64,000 bases of DNA from Dryococelus australis (GCA_029891345.1 CM057002.1:21748795-21812794); one strand, 5' to 3'. Numbered from the stretch's first letter, positions 1 through 11,874 are shown. Notes: generated by a model not told the origin, from the sequence alone. Translations and numbers: made by a program.

Positions 1-544
1 CCCGGGGGAAAAGGTGTCAGTTATGGTTGCAGACCCCCCTCCCACCACTTGGGGCGGGAGGGTTGGTTTTGTGCCCCACATTTAAGGTTCGTGTTTACGT
101 TAATAGCAGCTTCAGATATACTATAATTATGGTACAGTGTACTATAATTTTTGGAATTAGTACGATAATTTTAAAAAGCGTACCATTATTTAAATCTGCA
201 AGCTTTAGGCTTGCCGATGCACTGAAATAAAATCGATCTTGGGCCAACGGTTTGCGAGTTATTAACAACAACTTTTAACAGCGTACCATAACTATACCGA
301 TAGGCGTGAGCGAAAATCGCAAGTAGTTATTTTACATCCGGCACATACCTTAATTATATTGTTCACTCGTCGTGGCCTAGACCGTGGATTCCGCGGGCCC
401 GTTCCTGGTATTATAAGTACATAAACAGCTTCGTATGTTTCCCAAAATAATGCGCTGAAAATGTACAATTTTCAGCCGTATATTTAAAAGAAAATCTTTG
501 GCAACTAGTTCATAAAGAGTTGCTTGTAACAATTACAGAGACAT
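1..544. other. Unannotated AT-rich sequence
   Basis: No coding, RNA or repeat structure is supported here. A phrase like GCGTACCAT recurs near 178 and 281, but it is too short to define a repeat. Confidence 0.5.
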
Positions 545-558
545 TTTACTGCGTAACG

Positions 559-805
559 GGGTCATGGTGGCCGAGCTGTTAGCCTCTCACCAAAGCGAAC
601 CGGGTTCAATCCCCGGCCGGGTTACCAGATTTTCGGATGCGGAAATAGTGCCGGACGATGCCGTGGTTGGTGGGTTTTTTTCTCAGGGATCTCCAGTTTC
701 CCCCACCTTTTCGTTCCGGCGCTGCTCCATACTCACCTTAATCACCCACCTAGGCTCTCAAGACCTCGCTGTTAAGAGCTTCCGAAATCTCTTCACTCTC
801 TTCAC
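559..805 (+). mobile_element. tRNA-derived SINE, full copy (SINE-1)
   Basis: The 5' end has a pol III internal promoter: an A-box-like GTGGCCGAGCTGTTAG at about 568 and a B box GGTTCAATCCC at about 603. The body of about 170 bp ends in AAATCTCTTCACTC with no poly(A). It is flanked by a 14-bp target-site duplication, TTTACTGCGTAACG at 545-558 and TTTACTGTGTAACG at 806-819 (13 of 14 identical), which sets both boundaries. Three further long copies (3256-3510, 12824-13033, 27277-27509) and a tail fragment (6391-6438) share the sequence. The ORF running through it is not a gene. Confidence 0.9.
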
Positions 806-819
806 TTTACTGTGTAACG

Positions 820-1305
820 TGTTTACTTTGGTAATTTTGAGATCCGTGCGAAAAAGATATAAATTTTAAAATTCATTATTTTTTAAAAATTCTATTTCGA
901 AAAGTAAATTTAGTCAATTACAACAACAAAATAATATGTTACATGCTAAACATGTGGAAAATAATTAATGTTCTTCAATACCGTCCAATTCGCGTGGGCG
1001 AGTCGAACGGGAAAAGAGGTTTCGACAAAAACAGCAACCACTGAGTATTTGACCTCTGCTTGTGTAATCGTAGGACTGCGAACTTTAGCATGGTATCGTA
1101 CTATACCGAGAAACGTCAGGATGTATAGTTCGTAGCCCACTATAATCCTGAGGGTTTTCGTCGGCTTTGGCTTTGTGCCATAACAGGGGCGATGTATAAA
1201 CCCCAACCTTTGACTTTTATTTTATTTCTGTGGACAACTAACCGCAAACATTCTCCCATTCCGAAACTTGCTGCCGAAAGGGTGACAGGGTGGTAGGGAG
1301 AGATA

Positions 1306-1354
<49 letters not shown>

Positions 1355-2138
1355 TGTGTGTGTTAGAGGGAGGTAGAGAGAGTGTTTGTATAAATGTTTG
1401 GCAGTTTGAAGGTCGCGTCGGCAACCGAGCTATTAGCACCTACACGAAGTCATAAAATGCCAACAAAGAAAATAACACAACTCAACTAGAACAATAAAAG
1501 GACTGACATAAAAAATTACAAAAGGAAAAAAAAGTTACGAATCATGTTTAATAGAGTAAAACAAGACGAAACCAACTGAAATCACGACAACATGTATAAG
1601 CCATGTAAACACGTTATTTTCAACGCAGATATATAATTTAAGGCAGATATATAAATTAAGAACTACGACTGTATACAGGCTATTCGGAAACTCGCCTAAA
1701 ATGTTTAGGGAGGTGATTCCCTGTGATAAATGAAGAAGACACGTGCAAGGAGACTATGTATGACCTATTCCAACTCCAAAATGAGGTATCAGCCCTTAAA
1801 AATCGCGCATTTTAATAGCATTTTCGCAAACAACGGAAACGTCGTGGAATGGAAATACGATTCTATGGATAGCATTTAGTGTTACAGAGATAATTAACCT
1901 GCGAAGAAACTGGCGTTAAGACCTTCGGCCTTCAAAAAATTATAAGGATGGCACTCTATAAATGCATACAATATTTTTGCCTTCAAGTTTTATGGAACTA
2001 TTATGCTGCCGTATTGAGAAGTAGGCCTACGTCGTACTAAAACAAGTTTTTTATTGTTGCAAGTGTGTAGCACCCACCGTTTACTCTTGAAACGCACACA
2101 AAATATTCAGATGCCATGATGCAACGTCTGGCACGTAG
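820..2138. other. Non-coding stretch with one microsatellite
   Basis: AT-rich DNA with no supported gene. ORFs on the minus strand around 946-1439 are short, and one simply reads the GA-rich microsatellite as a Ser-Leu repeat. Confidence 0.5.
1297..1364. repeat. GA/GATA microsatellite
   Basis: GATA-type units lead into about 30 bp of pure (GA)n, then a short (GT)n run. Confidence 0.95.
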
Positions 2139-2146
2139 GCAATGCT

Positions 2147-2741
2147 TGGCGATCTCCGAATTTCGCGAAGAGTTTTCTGTGCATGTTAGATTCCAATACA
2201 CTACGGGCAGGACCACCTGTTTTTCGCGAAAAGATTCACGCGAAGGCTAGACTCCAACGTCCTATGGCATACGTGCCGTTTTCCTTTGGTTATTGGCCAC
2301 TTGTCGTTGTCGGGGGACAGTGCCTTACATGACTGGGCCAATCAGAATTACGTAACTCCGACACTGAATGTCTGTGACTCGCCGGCAGACACCTGCAACG
2401 CGTGACAGTGAATATCATCCAATAACAAAAGTACATGTGAGCTGTAGTGTTTTGGAGTACATGTTGTCCTGAAATATTTTCGCGAAAAACAGGTGGCCCC
2501 TAGCTACGGTTATATCAGCAGTTCTCTTTTGCTTTTTGGCGGCGTGTCTATGCGAGAAATCATTTTCCTACATGGCTGGCCAATCGGAATCGGGTTAATC
2601 CAAAAGTGTGCGTCAGTGGTTCGTGAGCAGACACCTGAGACGCGTAACACGTAAATCATCCAATCAGGAAAGTGCATGTGAGCTAAAGTGCTATGAAATA
2701 CAACTAGTCGGGAAATATTTTCGCGAAAGTCAGTGACCCTA
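2147..2741 (+). mobile_element. hAT-like MITE family A, outer copy (interrupted)
   Basis: The left end reads to CCGAATTTCGCG and the right end from TTTTCGCGAAAGTCAGTGACCCTA, forming imperfect terminal inverted repeats (TIRs). The candidate 8-bp TSD is GCAATGCT (2139-2146) against CCAACACT (2742-2749), 5 of 8 identical, so this is an old insertion. Its interior is continuous with other family A copies only if 2208-2502 is removed, showing that a second family A element landed inside it. Interior landmarks shared with 4176-4463 are the AGATTCCAATAC-like motif, a CCAAT-rich middle and AAAGTGCTATGAAATACAAC near the right end. Confidence 0.75.
2208..2502 (+). mobile_element. hAT-like MITE family A, inner copy
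   Basis: A 295-bp element with ends CAGGACCACCTGTTTTTCGC and AACAGGTGGCCCCTA, which are inverted repeats of each other. Its TSD is ACTACGGG (2200-2207) against GCTACGGT (2503-2510), 6 of 8 identical, taken from the interior of the outer family A copy. An 8-bp TSD and TAGGG-type ends are typical of the hAT superfamily. No coding capacity. Confidence 0.8.
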
Positions 2742-2920
2742 CCAACACTTCATCCACGCGGAGGTAAACACACCGTATCAGATCATACCTTATCACTGAA
2801 CGTTATAATTCGATAGGAATGTGTGCGGTATACAAGAATATGTTGGTCTGATGGGTATCATTGGGCCTTCGCTTTTCTGACACGTCCTGCAGAAATTTCA
2901 ACCAACAGTAAACTTATTGC

Positions 2921-3206
2921 TTGAGACACGAGAATTTCGCGAATTCATTCGGAGGGAAGCTAGACTCCAAACACTTGTTATTTTCTCCTACTGTTGTGAT
3001 TGGACGACAGTTGTTTGGGCACGCCCCGTTCAACTGCGAGCCAGTAATAAGCAGGAAGCAGTATTGTGAGTGAGTGTTAAACAGTCCGGTACAGAGACCT
3101 CGTTTGATCACAGCAACCAGTAAGCAAACAATAATGTCTCGAGTGTATTGGAGGCTGTCCAGCCTAGCTTGCTGCCAACTCAATCCACGAAATACTCGGG
3201 GCTCTA
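2921..3206 (+). mobile_element. hAT-like MITE family C, copy 1
   Basis: A 286-bp element with a perfect 8-bp TSD CTTATTGC at 2913-2920 and 3207-3214. Left end TTGAGACACGAGAATTTCGC and right end (reverse complement) TAGAGCCCCGAGTATTTCGT are related inverted repeats. The interior (GAGCCAGTAATAAGCAGGAA region) matches 7540-7690. Confidence 0.9.
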
Positions 3207-3255
3207 CTTATTGCACTCTGGTGGCTTCATTCCGTGTGGATTGGTGGAATAAGAG

Positions 3256-3510
3256 TGAGTGAAGAGATTTGGACGGCTCTTAACATCGAGGTATTGAGAG
3301 CCGATGAGCGTGATCGAGGTGAGTATGTGGTGGTGCCGGAATGAAAGGGCGGGGGAAACGGGAGATACCCGCGAAAAATCGCCGACCAACGGCATCGTCC
3401 GGCACGATTCTTATATGCGAAAATCCGGAGTGAACCGGCCGGGGATTGAACCCGGATCAACTTGGTGGGAGGCGAGGAGGTTAACCGCTCAGCCACCGTC
3501 CCCCCCGGGG
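3256..3510 (-). mobile_element. tRNA-derived SINE (SINE-1), full copy
   Basis: Reverse-orientation copy. Its 5' end near 3505 reads GTGGCTGAGCGGTTAA (A-box region) followed by the B box GGTTCAATCCC near 3450. The tail ends AAATCTCTTCACTCAC near 3257 without poly(A). A perfect 13-bp TSD GGTGGAATAAGAG lies at 3243-3255 and 3511-3523. Confidence 0.92.
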
Positions 3511-3523
3511 GGTGGAATAAGAG

Positions 3524-4167
3524 ATTGAGCTGTGCGATAGGGTTGTTTAGAATACAGCAGCCACTTACTCTGCGAACTCGAAACACTCAGGCCAGCAAAA
3601 TGGCAGCAATGGCCAAAAAAAAAAATTGAAATGTCGTTTACCAATCAACGCCTGGTAACCTACTCGCCATCTATCAATCCAGCCAATAGGGAACATTTCG
3701 CAGCATGCAGCAGCCAGACTGACAAGAGGCCCGTCCCAGAATCTCGAATAGCCAATCAGAGAAAGAGTACGACCGGACAAAAGAACCGTCATTCCATTTC
3801 GTATCTGTATATTATTATACTCTGTGGCTGTGCCTGTTAGCGGCAGCCGATGAACAAGAGGCTTCTATTCGAGTGCGTAACGTACTGTGGAGTTCAGCTT
3901 GCTGACGTTTTACAACGCGACGTTTTACAACGCGACAAGTTAGGGTCTTGTATTAACCCTTTGCACTCTGTTCACGTGTATTGGTATACAAGACAAGTTT
4001 CGTACTTTACAGGAACGCCATTTACGCTAGTCTCTTCTTCCCCACTTATAACCTTTCTATAGGCTCACGCCTTCATTAAAACACATTACCCACTGAGTAA
4101 AGTATACAGGACACACTTCGGCAGCAGGTTAATCAAGGAAAAAAGAAGGCGAAAATATAATAGCCGA
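3524..4167. other. Unclassified repeats
   Basis: No gene is supported. The part at about 3842-3905 (GATGAACAAGAGGCTTCTAT) is related to 9182-9245 and, in reverse, to about 51390-51445, so it is a fragment of a dispersed family (F). A 16-bp unit GACGTTTTACAACGC is directly repeated at about 3904-3935. Confidence 0.5.
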
Positions 4168-4175
4168 TCTATGGT

Positions 4176-4463
4176 TAGGTACACCCTAATTTCGTGAAAA
4201 TTATTTCCGCGCATGCTAGATTTCAATACGCTGCAGGCTTATCAGTGGTTTTGTTATGCTTATTGGCAGCGTGTCTTTACGAGGAGACATTTTCTACTTG
4301 ACTAGGCAATCATAATTGAATTACTCCGATAGTGTTGATTTGTGATTCTCTGGCAGACACCTAAGACACGCGGGAACCATCCAGTCACGAAAGTGGATCT
4401 GAGCTAAAGTGTTATGAAATACAACTGGTCTTCAAATCTTTTCGCGAAATTCGGGTGTCCCTA
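4176..4463 (+). mobile_element. hAT-like MITE family A, intact copy
   Basis: A 288-bp element with TIRs TAGGTACACCCTAATTTCGT and (reverse complement of right end) TAGGGACACCCGAATTTCGC. The 8-bp TSD is TCTATGGT (4168-4175) against CCTATGGT (4464-4471), 7 of 8. This is the best reference copy of family A in the window. Non-coding. Confidence 0.9.
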
Positions 4464-4609
4464 CCTATGGTTTGAGACCTGCAAAATTCGGTTTAATATT
4501 TTGGGACAGGCTAGATTTCAGTGCTCTATATACACCTGAAAACAATCGTCGAGTTCATAGGCAGATGCTCCTTCCATGGCGCCATTCACATGAGTGACCG
4601 GGTTATAAG

Positions 4610-4905
4610 TAGGGGTAGTGAAATTACGCGAAAAAATTTAAGGACAAGTTATATTTTAAAACACTGTATGGTCATTTACCTATCTTGATTGCATGAATTC
4701 ATTTTTGGTACGTGTTAACTATCTGCAGACGAATCAAGTAGCAGCCGTGCCGACGTTGCCGAATTATGAGTGGCCTGACCGAATATGAAAACGCCTTCTC
4801 AAACAGACAGCAACCAATGGCAATAAACAAACTTGCTGCTGGGTGCTTATAGTATTGAAGTTTACCAGGTTCTCATTTTTTCTTCGCGAAAAATAACTAG
4901 CTCTA
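4610..4905 (+). mobile_element. hAT-like MITE family B, copy 1
   Basis: A 296-bp element with a perfect 8-bp TSD GTTATAAG at 4602-4609 and 4906-4913. Left end TAGGGGTAGTGAAATTACGC; right end in reverse complement TAGAGCTAGTTATTTTTCGC. The interior (GCCGTGCCGACGTTGCCGAA, AAAACGCCTTCTCAA) differs from family A but matches 8812-9108. Confidence 0.92.
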
Positions 4906-4913
4906 GTTATAAG

Positions 4914-5457
4914 TGATTTGGCCACTCTAGCGCAGAATAAATACTATTGGCTCACGAGTCCTACCGGACAATACCGGCATATTTTCACCCAATGAGAGAA
5001 ATGGAACGAGCTTATGAAAAAGTTGCAGTTTAGTCAACCGCGACAAAACAACGCGAGTTTCGCATATCCTTACCTGTGGTCAAATGTGTATTGTAAGGGA
5101 AATACATCAGATTGTTGGAACTGAAACTGAAACACTATTTCAGCACAAACACAAAATAAATTATTTAAGACTGAACAATGGGTGTCTTCATTACGCGTGA
5201 AATTAATTGTGGCATGTTGATTAATAATGAACATTTAAATCCGAACTTGCTACTGCGTTACGGAGATTAAGACGAAATAAGGGCAGTGATAATGCGTATC
5301 CCCGTAAAATAATTTGATTTTCAACGACAGGCAGGTATTGTGGTGTTTACAGATTTTTGTTACGTTACACATTTTCAGGACGTTCTGTGTTCCATCATGA
5401 ATATTTTCTCCAGTATTTGTAATAAACCAGTGCTTGAGGCCCCACTACGAATATATG
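4914..5457. other. No supported feature
   Basis: AT-rich sequence without recognisable genes or repeats. The apparent 92-codon ORF beginning at 5340 runs into the MITE at 5460 and is not considered coding. Confidence 0.5.
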
Positions 5458-5459
5458 AA

Positions 5460-5882
5460 AAGGCTGTTTATGATAAAGTGGCCACATTTGAAATCAACCT
5501 TAGAAAAAATTCACTGCCACTACCTGCATGCATATTAACGGGGGCAATAAGTGACATGTGTCCAGTAAAGTTGGTAATGGTGGAGGGGAAAGTAGTTTTA
5601 TATATTAACGTCGAATAAAAAGTGCTAGGTAACCATTTGTGGTAACTTAAATTATTTCTCTTTCTTTCTGGATTTTTTAATGCACCGAGGTGTAAAAATT
5701 GGCACACTTGTTTAATATTTACTTTTATAATAATTTCACAGTTTCACTTGACCGACGCATGAATAAAGTGATGAGGCCAGTGGAAATGTTAATTCTACAT
5801 AAGAGGGAAGAACATACAACATGTATACAAGTATATCTTAAGCACGACTTTCAAAAATGCTAATTTTGCCGTGAACAGCCTA
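5460..5882 (+). mobile_element. Mariner-like MITE family M1, copy a
   Basis: A 423-bp element with ends AAGGCTGTTTATGATAAAGT and, in reverse complement, TAGGCTGTTCACGGCAAAAT. The right flank begins TA; the left flank is AA, probably a mutated TA. The interior is collinear with 48329-48711 and with the pieces of 52898-60166. TA targets and ends resembling mariner ITRs suggest a Tc1/mariner-type element, but no transposase is inside. Confidence 0.85.
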
Positions 5883-5884
5883 TA

Positions 5885-7048
5885 ACACCCTTACGTTTCA
5901 CTTTCGATCATATGTCGTATATATGTTTTCACTTTCATTTTACGTGACTAACCTGCGACGAAAGTTTATCGGTCTACTTTAGATATATTCTGTATTACTG
6001 GCCGGCTGTCAACTAATGGAGGGCCGGTCCATTTTCACACGACGAAATATAGTTTCATATTTGTCAGGTAATAAAATCTCTATTATTCATTTCAGATTTA
6101 AAAAAATTTTATTCAAGATAGTTGATGTTTATATGCTATAAAATTCTTTTAAGATCTTGCAAAGCACTGGTGAAACAACGAGACTACATCCATGATAATT
6201 TCGTATTCAGTGTCAGCGAAATAGCCATTATTAATGTAGCCCAAGTTAAACTCAGGTATTGTGTTCTATGTGATGATAATTGTTTTATGTGTATACTTTA
6301 TTCTCTACGTGACAGAATTCGTTCTCCGGTACTCTGATTAATATTACTAAACAAATAACCACCACATCTCTAGTTTTACGTTAACATATTTATACTCTCA
6401 AGACTCCGAAGTTAAGAGTCTCCAAATCTCTTCACTCCAATTTCCCTTTTTTATCTATATTTTTTTATAATATCAAGTTACTCATACCTGCTCCCATATC
6501 ACGAATAAAAATTTCCGATTATTTTGCCTCTCCTGGCAAAACGAACATGTAATCAGCAAAACGCTAATAGTTTTACAATCCTTCCGATCCTTTTGGACTT
6601 TAGGCCCTGCATGGTCTTCTCTTGCTCTTAAACGGTTTGCTGCACAACATTTAGTCAAAATTGTAGTCTATCTCCAAGGTAACAGCTTTTGTTGTCTTTC
6701 TCTAAGTTCTGTTTGCTATTCACAGTAAACGTAACCTTTTTCTTTACGGATATGACGTCTTCGAATATCAGTTTACTTGTCAATCTTTATGCCGTGCTAG
6801 GACATTGGGTGCGAATTTTCAACCACTGCCAGCACGAGCCCTATCTCACCGTGGCTTTGTGTCAGGAAAACCACTTACATGAGCTCGAAGATACCCCCCG
6901 TGCCCCTCCTTTCTTTTTCACTACACTTGCGCGTTTTCCCAAGGTCCGGCTCGCTGGCATCCATGCGAGTCGACCTCGGCCTTGATTGAACCCACCCCCC
7001 CCCCCCCTCTAAAGGCACCGACTCACCTCGTTCTCGTGCATTACCATA
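5885..7048. other. Mostly unannotated, with SINE tail and poly-C
   Basis: No gene supported. It holds a SINE-1 tail fragment (6391-6438) and a C-homopolymer at about 6995-7007. Confidence 0.5.
6391..6438 (+). mobile_element. SINE-1 3' tail fragment
   Basis: Resembles the last 48 bp of SINE-1, including AAGTTAAGAG and CCAAATCTCTTCACTC. The tRNA-like head is absent. Confidence 0.75.
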
Positions 7049-7056
7049 TAAATAGG

Positions 7057-7347
7057 TAGGGATAGGAAAAATTCGCGAGGAGCTGTAGGCTAGACTCCAC
7101 AGTCATGTGTATACTCGAGCCTCAGATGTGTGACCATTGGCTGCTGCTCCATAGAGTAGCCAGTGCTACTTCACACCTGGCAGTATGTCACTACTCGCTA
7201 CTTGTTTCCCTACAAGTCTGCTATTGGCTCAGAGTCGTCCAGGGCATATCTAGTAAACTGCGAATCAATTACAATGTCAACTTCAGTGTACACGTGTTTG
7301 ACATCCATCTTGTCCTGAAATGAACTCTCGAAATGTTCCTATTCCTA
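7057..7347 (+). mobile_element. hAT-like MITE family C, copy 2
   Basis: A 291-bp element with ends TAGGGATAGGAAAAATTCGC and (reverse complement) TAGGAATAGGAACATTTCGA. The 8-bp TSD is TAAATAGG (7049-7056) against TCAATAGG (7348-7355), 7 of 8. The left part shares GGCTAGACTCCACAGT with 49061-49303. Confidence 0.88.
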
Positions 7348-7378
7348 TCAATAGGTTTCCCACTTTGAAACCCATGGT

Positions 7379-7691
7379 TTTTTGGCCCCAACGGTCTGAC
7401 TGTAAAGGAGTCAACCATCCCACCTCCAATCAGGACCAATACTATCTGCCTTAATTAAGTCCATCACGAAGGCAGATACCCCTTTCAGTCTAAAAGACTT
7501 GGCATAGGGACGAGACTTCTTTATACACTCCCCGTTTAACTGTGAGCCAGTCAAAAGCAGGAAGCAGTAGTGCGAGTGAGTGGCCTCACTTGATCACAGC
7601 AACCAATAAGCAAACGATAATGTCTCGAATGTATAGAGGGCTGTTCAGAATAGATTGCTGCCATCTAATTTGCTAAATACTCGCGGCTCTA
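7379..7691 (+). mobile_element. Probable hAT-like MITE, family C right half
   Basis: From about 7530 to 7691 it matches the right half of 2921-3206 (GTGAGCCAGTCAAAAGCAGG; ATACTCGCGGCTCTA end). A candidate 8-bp TSD is CCCATGGT (7371-7378) against CCCATGGG (7692-7699). The left terminus does not resemble the family C TIR, so the left half may be rearranged. Confidence 0.55.
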
Positions 7692-7699
7692 CCCATGGG

Positions 7700-8811
7700 T
7701 CAATAGAGGATTTGATCTTGAGCCTAGCCCTTTCCGCTACTACTTAGCAACTGGACTCCGATACTAGGACTTGGCAGTAGCTCCGACACTTCATTGCCCA
7801 GTTGCGCTTTGCGTAGGGCTGATCACTCTGTCACCTCAGCAAGGGGGAAGTCCTATATCTTAGTATCGGGCACTCCACCGGGTGGAACATCGTTGTAAGG
7901 GGCTCCTTACGCCCATTACAGGCCGGTTCCTCGACACCAGACTGAAACCTTCCAGGCACTGAAGATGGCGGCCACCACACCCACACCCTTCCTGTACCTT
8001 CCGCTAGTGAGGGAACTGCTCTAGTTCAAGGTCATCACATGTCTCGCCGGGTGCTCTCGGTATTCCCCGCATCGTACCCTACACCCTTGCAGAGGCCGCC
8101 CCCACCCCCCTGGCGGCAAGCGCCAGGCAACATGCGTAGAGTCATAGTTATTACTGATCGTCACTACTGATAGGGTGAACTTAAATTGAATACCAAGATG
8201 CTAATGAACTATAATAAGTATTTATTACCTCACACTATTACAATCTAATTGGAAAGTCTCCCACCTTATAGATGTTGCCGGAGGCTGATTCTAGGAGGCG
8301 GTTAACGACGGCCGGACATACCCATCTCCATGTACACTTGGTCCGCTGCCCCAATGAGAAAAGACGCCACACCCAGTCTTACGCTGCCCTATATCGGGGG
8401 CGTTGTTTAATATTTTTGGCATCGTTTATTGGCCGGTGGAGGGGGTTTCTGCAACTGTCTTTCGCAAGTTGTTATTGCAATCACGCTCGTGCCCTGGTTC
8501 AATGAATGAAGGTGTGATCAGGCGGGCCGTTCAGCTAAGGCTTAATCACTTCATAACACTAGGCACTATCACATTATTCTCTGGTTTTATTCATACCAAT
8601 TATAAATAGATATTACAATTTATCGATGGAATATAATAAAACGTTCACTTTAACCGAAAATAAGATAACTTTTATGTTAATGAAAATAAAATTATTGCGT
8701 TACGCGAGATATTTAAGAAAAAAAATCGAACACGTCATACCTGGAGTATTTTTTTAAAGGTTTGATTTAAAAAATTCGAAGAAATCTCGAATAGACTCTA
8801 TAGACTAAAGG
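7700..8811. other. GC-richer unannotated stretch
   Basis: About 7780-8110 is GC-richer than its surroundings and includes AAGATGGCGGCCACC near 7961 and a run of C near 8101. No coding frame with recognisable domains was found on either strand. It may be an unclassified transposon or a CpG-rich remnant. Confidence 0.4.
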
Positions 8812-9108
8812 TAGGGGTAGTGAAATTTCACGCAAATATTTCAAGACAAGTTATATTTAAAACTCTGTAGGGTCTCTCACCTATCTTGATTGGATGAATT
8901 ACTTTTTTACACATATTAACTGTCTACACACGTATCACGTCAGAGCCGTGCCGTTGTTGCCGAATTCTGAGTGGCCCGGTCAAATATGAAAACGCCTTCT
9001 CAAGCAGACACTAACCAATGGCAATAGGCAAACTGCTGTCGGGTGCTCATCTAGTATTGAAGTCTACCGAGTATTCATTTTTTTTCCGCGAAAAAATCAC
9101 TAGTTCTA
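8812..9108 (+). mobile_element. hAT-like MITE family B, copy 2
   Basis: A 297-bp element collinear with 4610-4905, with the same GCCGTGCCGTTGTTGCCGAA interior and AAAACGCCTTCTCAAGCAGA. The left end is TAGGGGTAGTGAAATTTCAC. The TSD is ACTAAAGG (8804-8811) against GCTACAGG (9109-9116), 6 of 8. Confidence 0.88.
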
Positions 9109-9116
9109 GCTACAGG

Positions 9117-9272
9117 CAGCTCTCTAGTAACTTAGTTCTGTGCGACCTGGCGTAACAGGAGGGAAAGTTCTGCCAAAGAAGACAGCCAATGAACAAGTGA
9201 CTTCTACTAGAGTATGTAGGGGACTATAGAGTCTATCTTGGTGCAGTTTTATTTCGCGAAATGGTAGGGCCT
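9117..9272 (+). mobile_element. Dispersed repeat family F, copy
   Basis: Shares AGCCAATGAACAAGTGACTT with about 3842-3905 and, in reverse, with about 51390-51445. It ends at TTTCGCGAAATGGTAGGGCC, a TIR-like end resembling families A to C. The left end was not located. Confidence 0.5.
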
Positions 9273-9747
9273 CTACCCAGGTGTGTGTCGCTTTTCATGA
9301 CTCGACCCTTTGTTCAACCTTCCTCATAAATTGATATGTTTAACAAATTACTAAACGAGATAACCTGCATCACTGCCTCATATTTCACCTGATATGCCTT
9401 CGGAGCTGGCAGTGATGGAAAAATAAAAACATGTATATTGTGACTACAAGTAGGCTTTACATTTTTTTAGGGTAATTTTCCCATATTTGGATTTTTGTAA
9501 GAATTTTTCACCTTTTTTTTTTTGTAAAGATTTGACCCTAATGTAGGAAAGTCTACCTTCGGGTGGACCTAACCCTCTCCTTTTTTATTCGGAAGCCTTT
9601 AATTTCCATGAGAACCCATTTTATTTTCTGTTAGGATACAGTTACTTTAGAATTTATAGTTGATTTTGAGATTTTAGGTTATGTGGTTGTGTGGTGAAGA
9701 TAATAGTTTTTTTTTTTTTTAATTCTGGACGGTAATATCCCTTTGTA
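9273..9747. other. No supported feature
   Basis: T-rich non-coding sequence without recognisable structure. Confidence 0.45.
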
Positions 9748-9749
9748 TA

Positions 9750-9977
9750 GTCTGGTCACGATAAAGTGAGCACTTTTTAAGGCCCTGCTAAATTTTTCCT
9801 TTCAATTAATTTCTACCTTTCCGCCACATTTTTAATGTAAACATTGCAATATGACTAATAAACACAGTGTATACATTTCATCACTCTCAAAAATTAACGT
9901 CTGAGACTGCAATAAAATATATTTATTAGGGCTTAATGCCTTTTGTGAGGGCCTTAAAAAGCACTCAGTGAACAGAC
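9750..9977 (-). mobile_element. Mariner-like MITE family M2, copy a
   Basis: A 228-bp element with ends GTCTGGTCACGATAAAGTGA and (reverse complement) GTCTGTTCACTGAGTGCTTT, flanked by TA on both sides (9748-9749, 9978-9979). The next bases, AGCACTTTTTAAGGCCCT, match M2 copy b at 56515-56732, which lies in the opposite orientation (shared interior CACAGTGTATAC). Confidence 0.85.
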
Positions 9978-10396
9978 TATATTGTTTCGGTAAGGATTTG
10001 ATTACTATTATTCAGGTTTTGGTTATAACTTTTCGAAAAGCTGTTATTCTGTATTTTTATTCAAATACTTATATAAATCCCCCCCCCCCCTTAATACTAC
10101 ATCCTTTAAACATAACCCAAAATTGACCCTTTTTTCATCACGACGCAGACTTCAAACTACTTCCTGTACACCGCTGCCAACTGCAAGGTAAACACACATA
10201 TAATGGGCAGAAACTTCTTTCCCAAGGTTTGTAATTAAAAGCGCGCAAAGTTGGCAGGGTACGGTCTATACTGTTAAGAAGGTGCGAGGTACATAAATTC
10301 ACACTAAACACATTATATATATACACACACAATGTCTCGGAAACGAATTAATAAAAACTAAGACACGGAAATGGTGGTAGATAAACTTTTTCGCTA

Positions 10397-10496
10397 NNNN
10401 NNNNNNNNNNNNNNNNNNNNNNNNNNNNNNNNNNNNNNNNNNNNNNNNNNNNNNNNNNNNNNNNNNNNNNNNNNNNNNNNNNNNNNNNNNNNNNNN
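10397..10496. other. Assembly gap (100 N)
   Basis: Exactly 100 N, the usual placeholder for a gap of unknown length. ORFs crossing it are artefacts. Confidence 0.99.
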
Positions 10497-11874
10497 CGGC
10501 GCTATCAATTATTTTTCTTTAAATTTTTAACATATTTTAACTATGAACACAGAGCCGGTATTTAATAACATCTTGCACTCAAAAGTTGGTTAACAAATTT
10601 TTTAATGTCGTGAATTAAAAAAAAAAAATATTTGTAATACGGGTGTTATTAGTGGTAAAATACATTTGTGGCGGCACAAAAAGTTTCTGATAAGTGCTCA
10701 TGTCTGAAGAATGTTCACGTTTATTGCCTACTTCTATGTGCATATAAATTAAATGTAAATTTTTGTAGGCTTGTTCAGCATCGTTCAGTAATGTTATTAT
10801 TTCTAAATAAGCACTTCTACTTGAAATCCGAAGAGCTTCGCCTCTTCGGTTCGTCTTTTAAACTTAATCTTCTCTCTCGATTCTCGTCGTAGAAATTCAG
10901 ACGTTTTCCTAAACTCCACACTTTGTAATCCATGAAGGTACCCACGAAGGACAGCGCTGCGAACACAAAACACCAAACATAATTCAGTCAGTACTTCCAT
11001 TGATATCACACACATCATCACGTCTCATGTTTATAGCTGCATCGTAGTTTATTGAGAATTTTTTGAAATATTCTTTAGAAATAATTTCCTTTCTTGAATC
11101 CTTACAGTGCACAGACAGTCGTGTTTGAAGGGAAAAGTGGAAAATTATTCTATTTTGTGACTTCCCATCCAAAGCATAGCCTCCAAAATATTTGTTATTT
11201 TAAATTATTACTCAATGCCATCCAACTTGCAAGTACTGTATACTCGCATATGATATTATATTAGATTACACACAGTTTTTGCATCGTTGCATGTCAAAAA
11301 AACAATTGTAGAATCTTTCGAATGTGCGAATAATATAAATAATATAAAATTGAACACGGGTGACCAAGAGGACGTTTCTGATTCATTTTATGGTATGCTC
11401 AGTAAAATTAATTTTATAAAATTTCACAATATTTACAAATAAAAGAGTATGAAAACATTGAATGGTTTTTAGAAATTAATAAAAATTACGAGACTTTTCA
11501 AACACATAATTTTATATATCTCTTGATATCTTATTTCAAAGTTAATTATCACTTTTAGTCAGTTCGTTGGTTTTTAATATTTGTACACCCCAAACACATA
11601 AAACTTGTGATTTTATAGTGTCATTTTTTGTGTAAATAAATAGTATTTGTAGGTACTGTTATAATCCATTTACGGTTATTTCACACTTTTTGAAACACTG
11701 CTACAATCCTACTTCCAGGATATTCCGCCTTTCGTACAAATTAAGTTCAAATATGTATAGAAAATTACACCAAAGGATAACGCACCTGAATTCGTGCGCA
11801 CTCAGTTGTAATAATTTTTTGCATGAGAACAATATCTTACTAGGAGCTACCAATGTCCATGTCTTCTCACTGTA

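Noticed and set aside
564..869. 101-codon ORF as a gene
   Set aside because: It is the sense reading of a tRNA-derived SINE; similar ORFs in other copies (3227-3586, 12834-13046, 27243-27593) are the same artefact.
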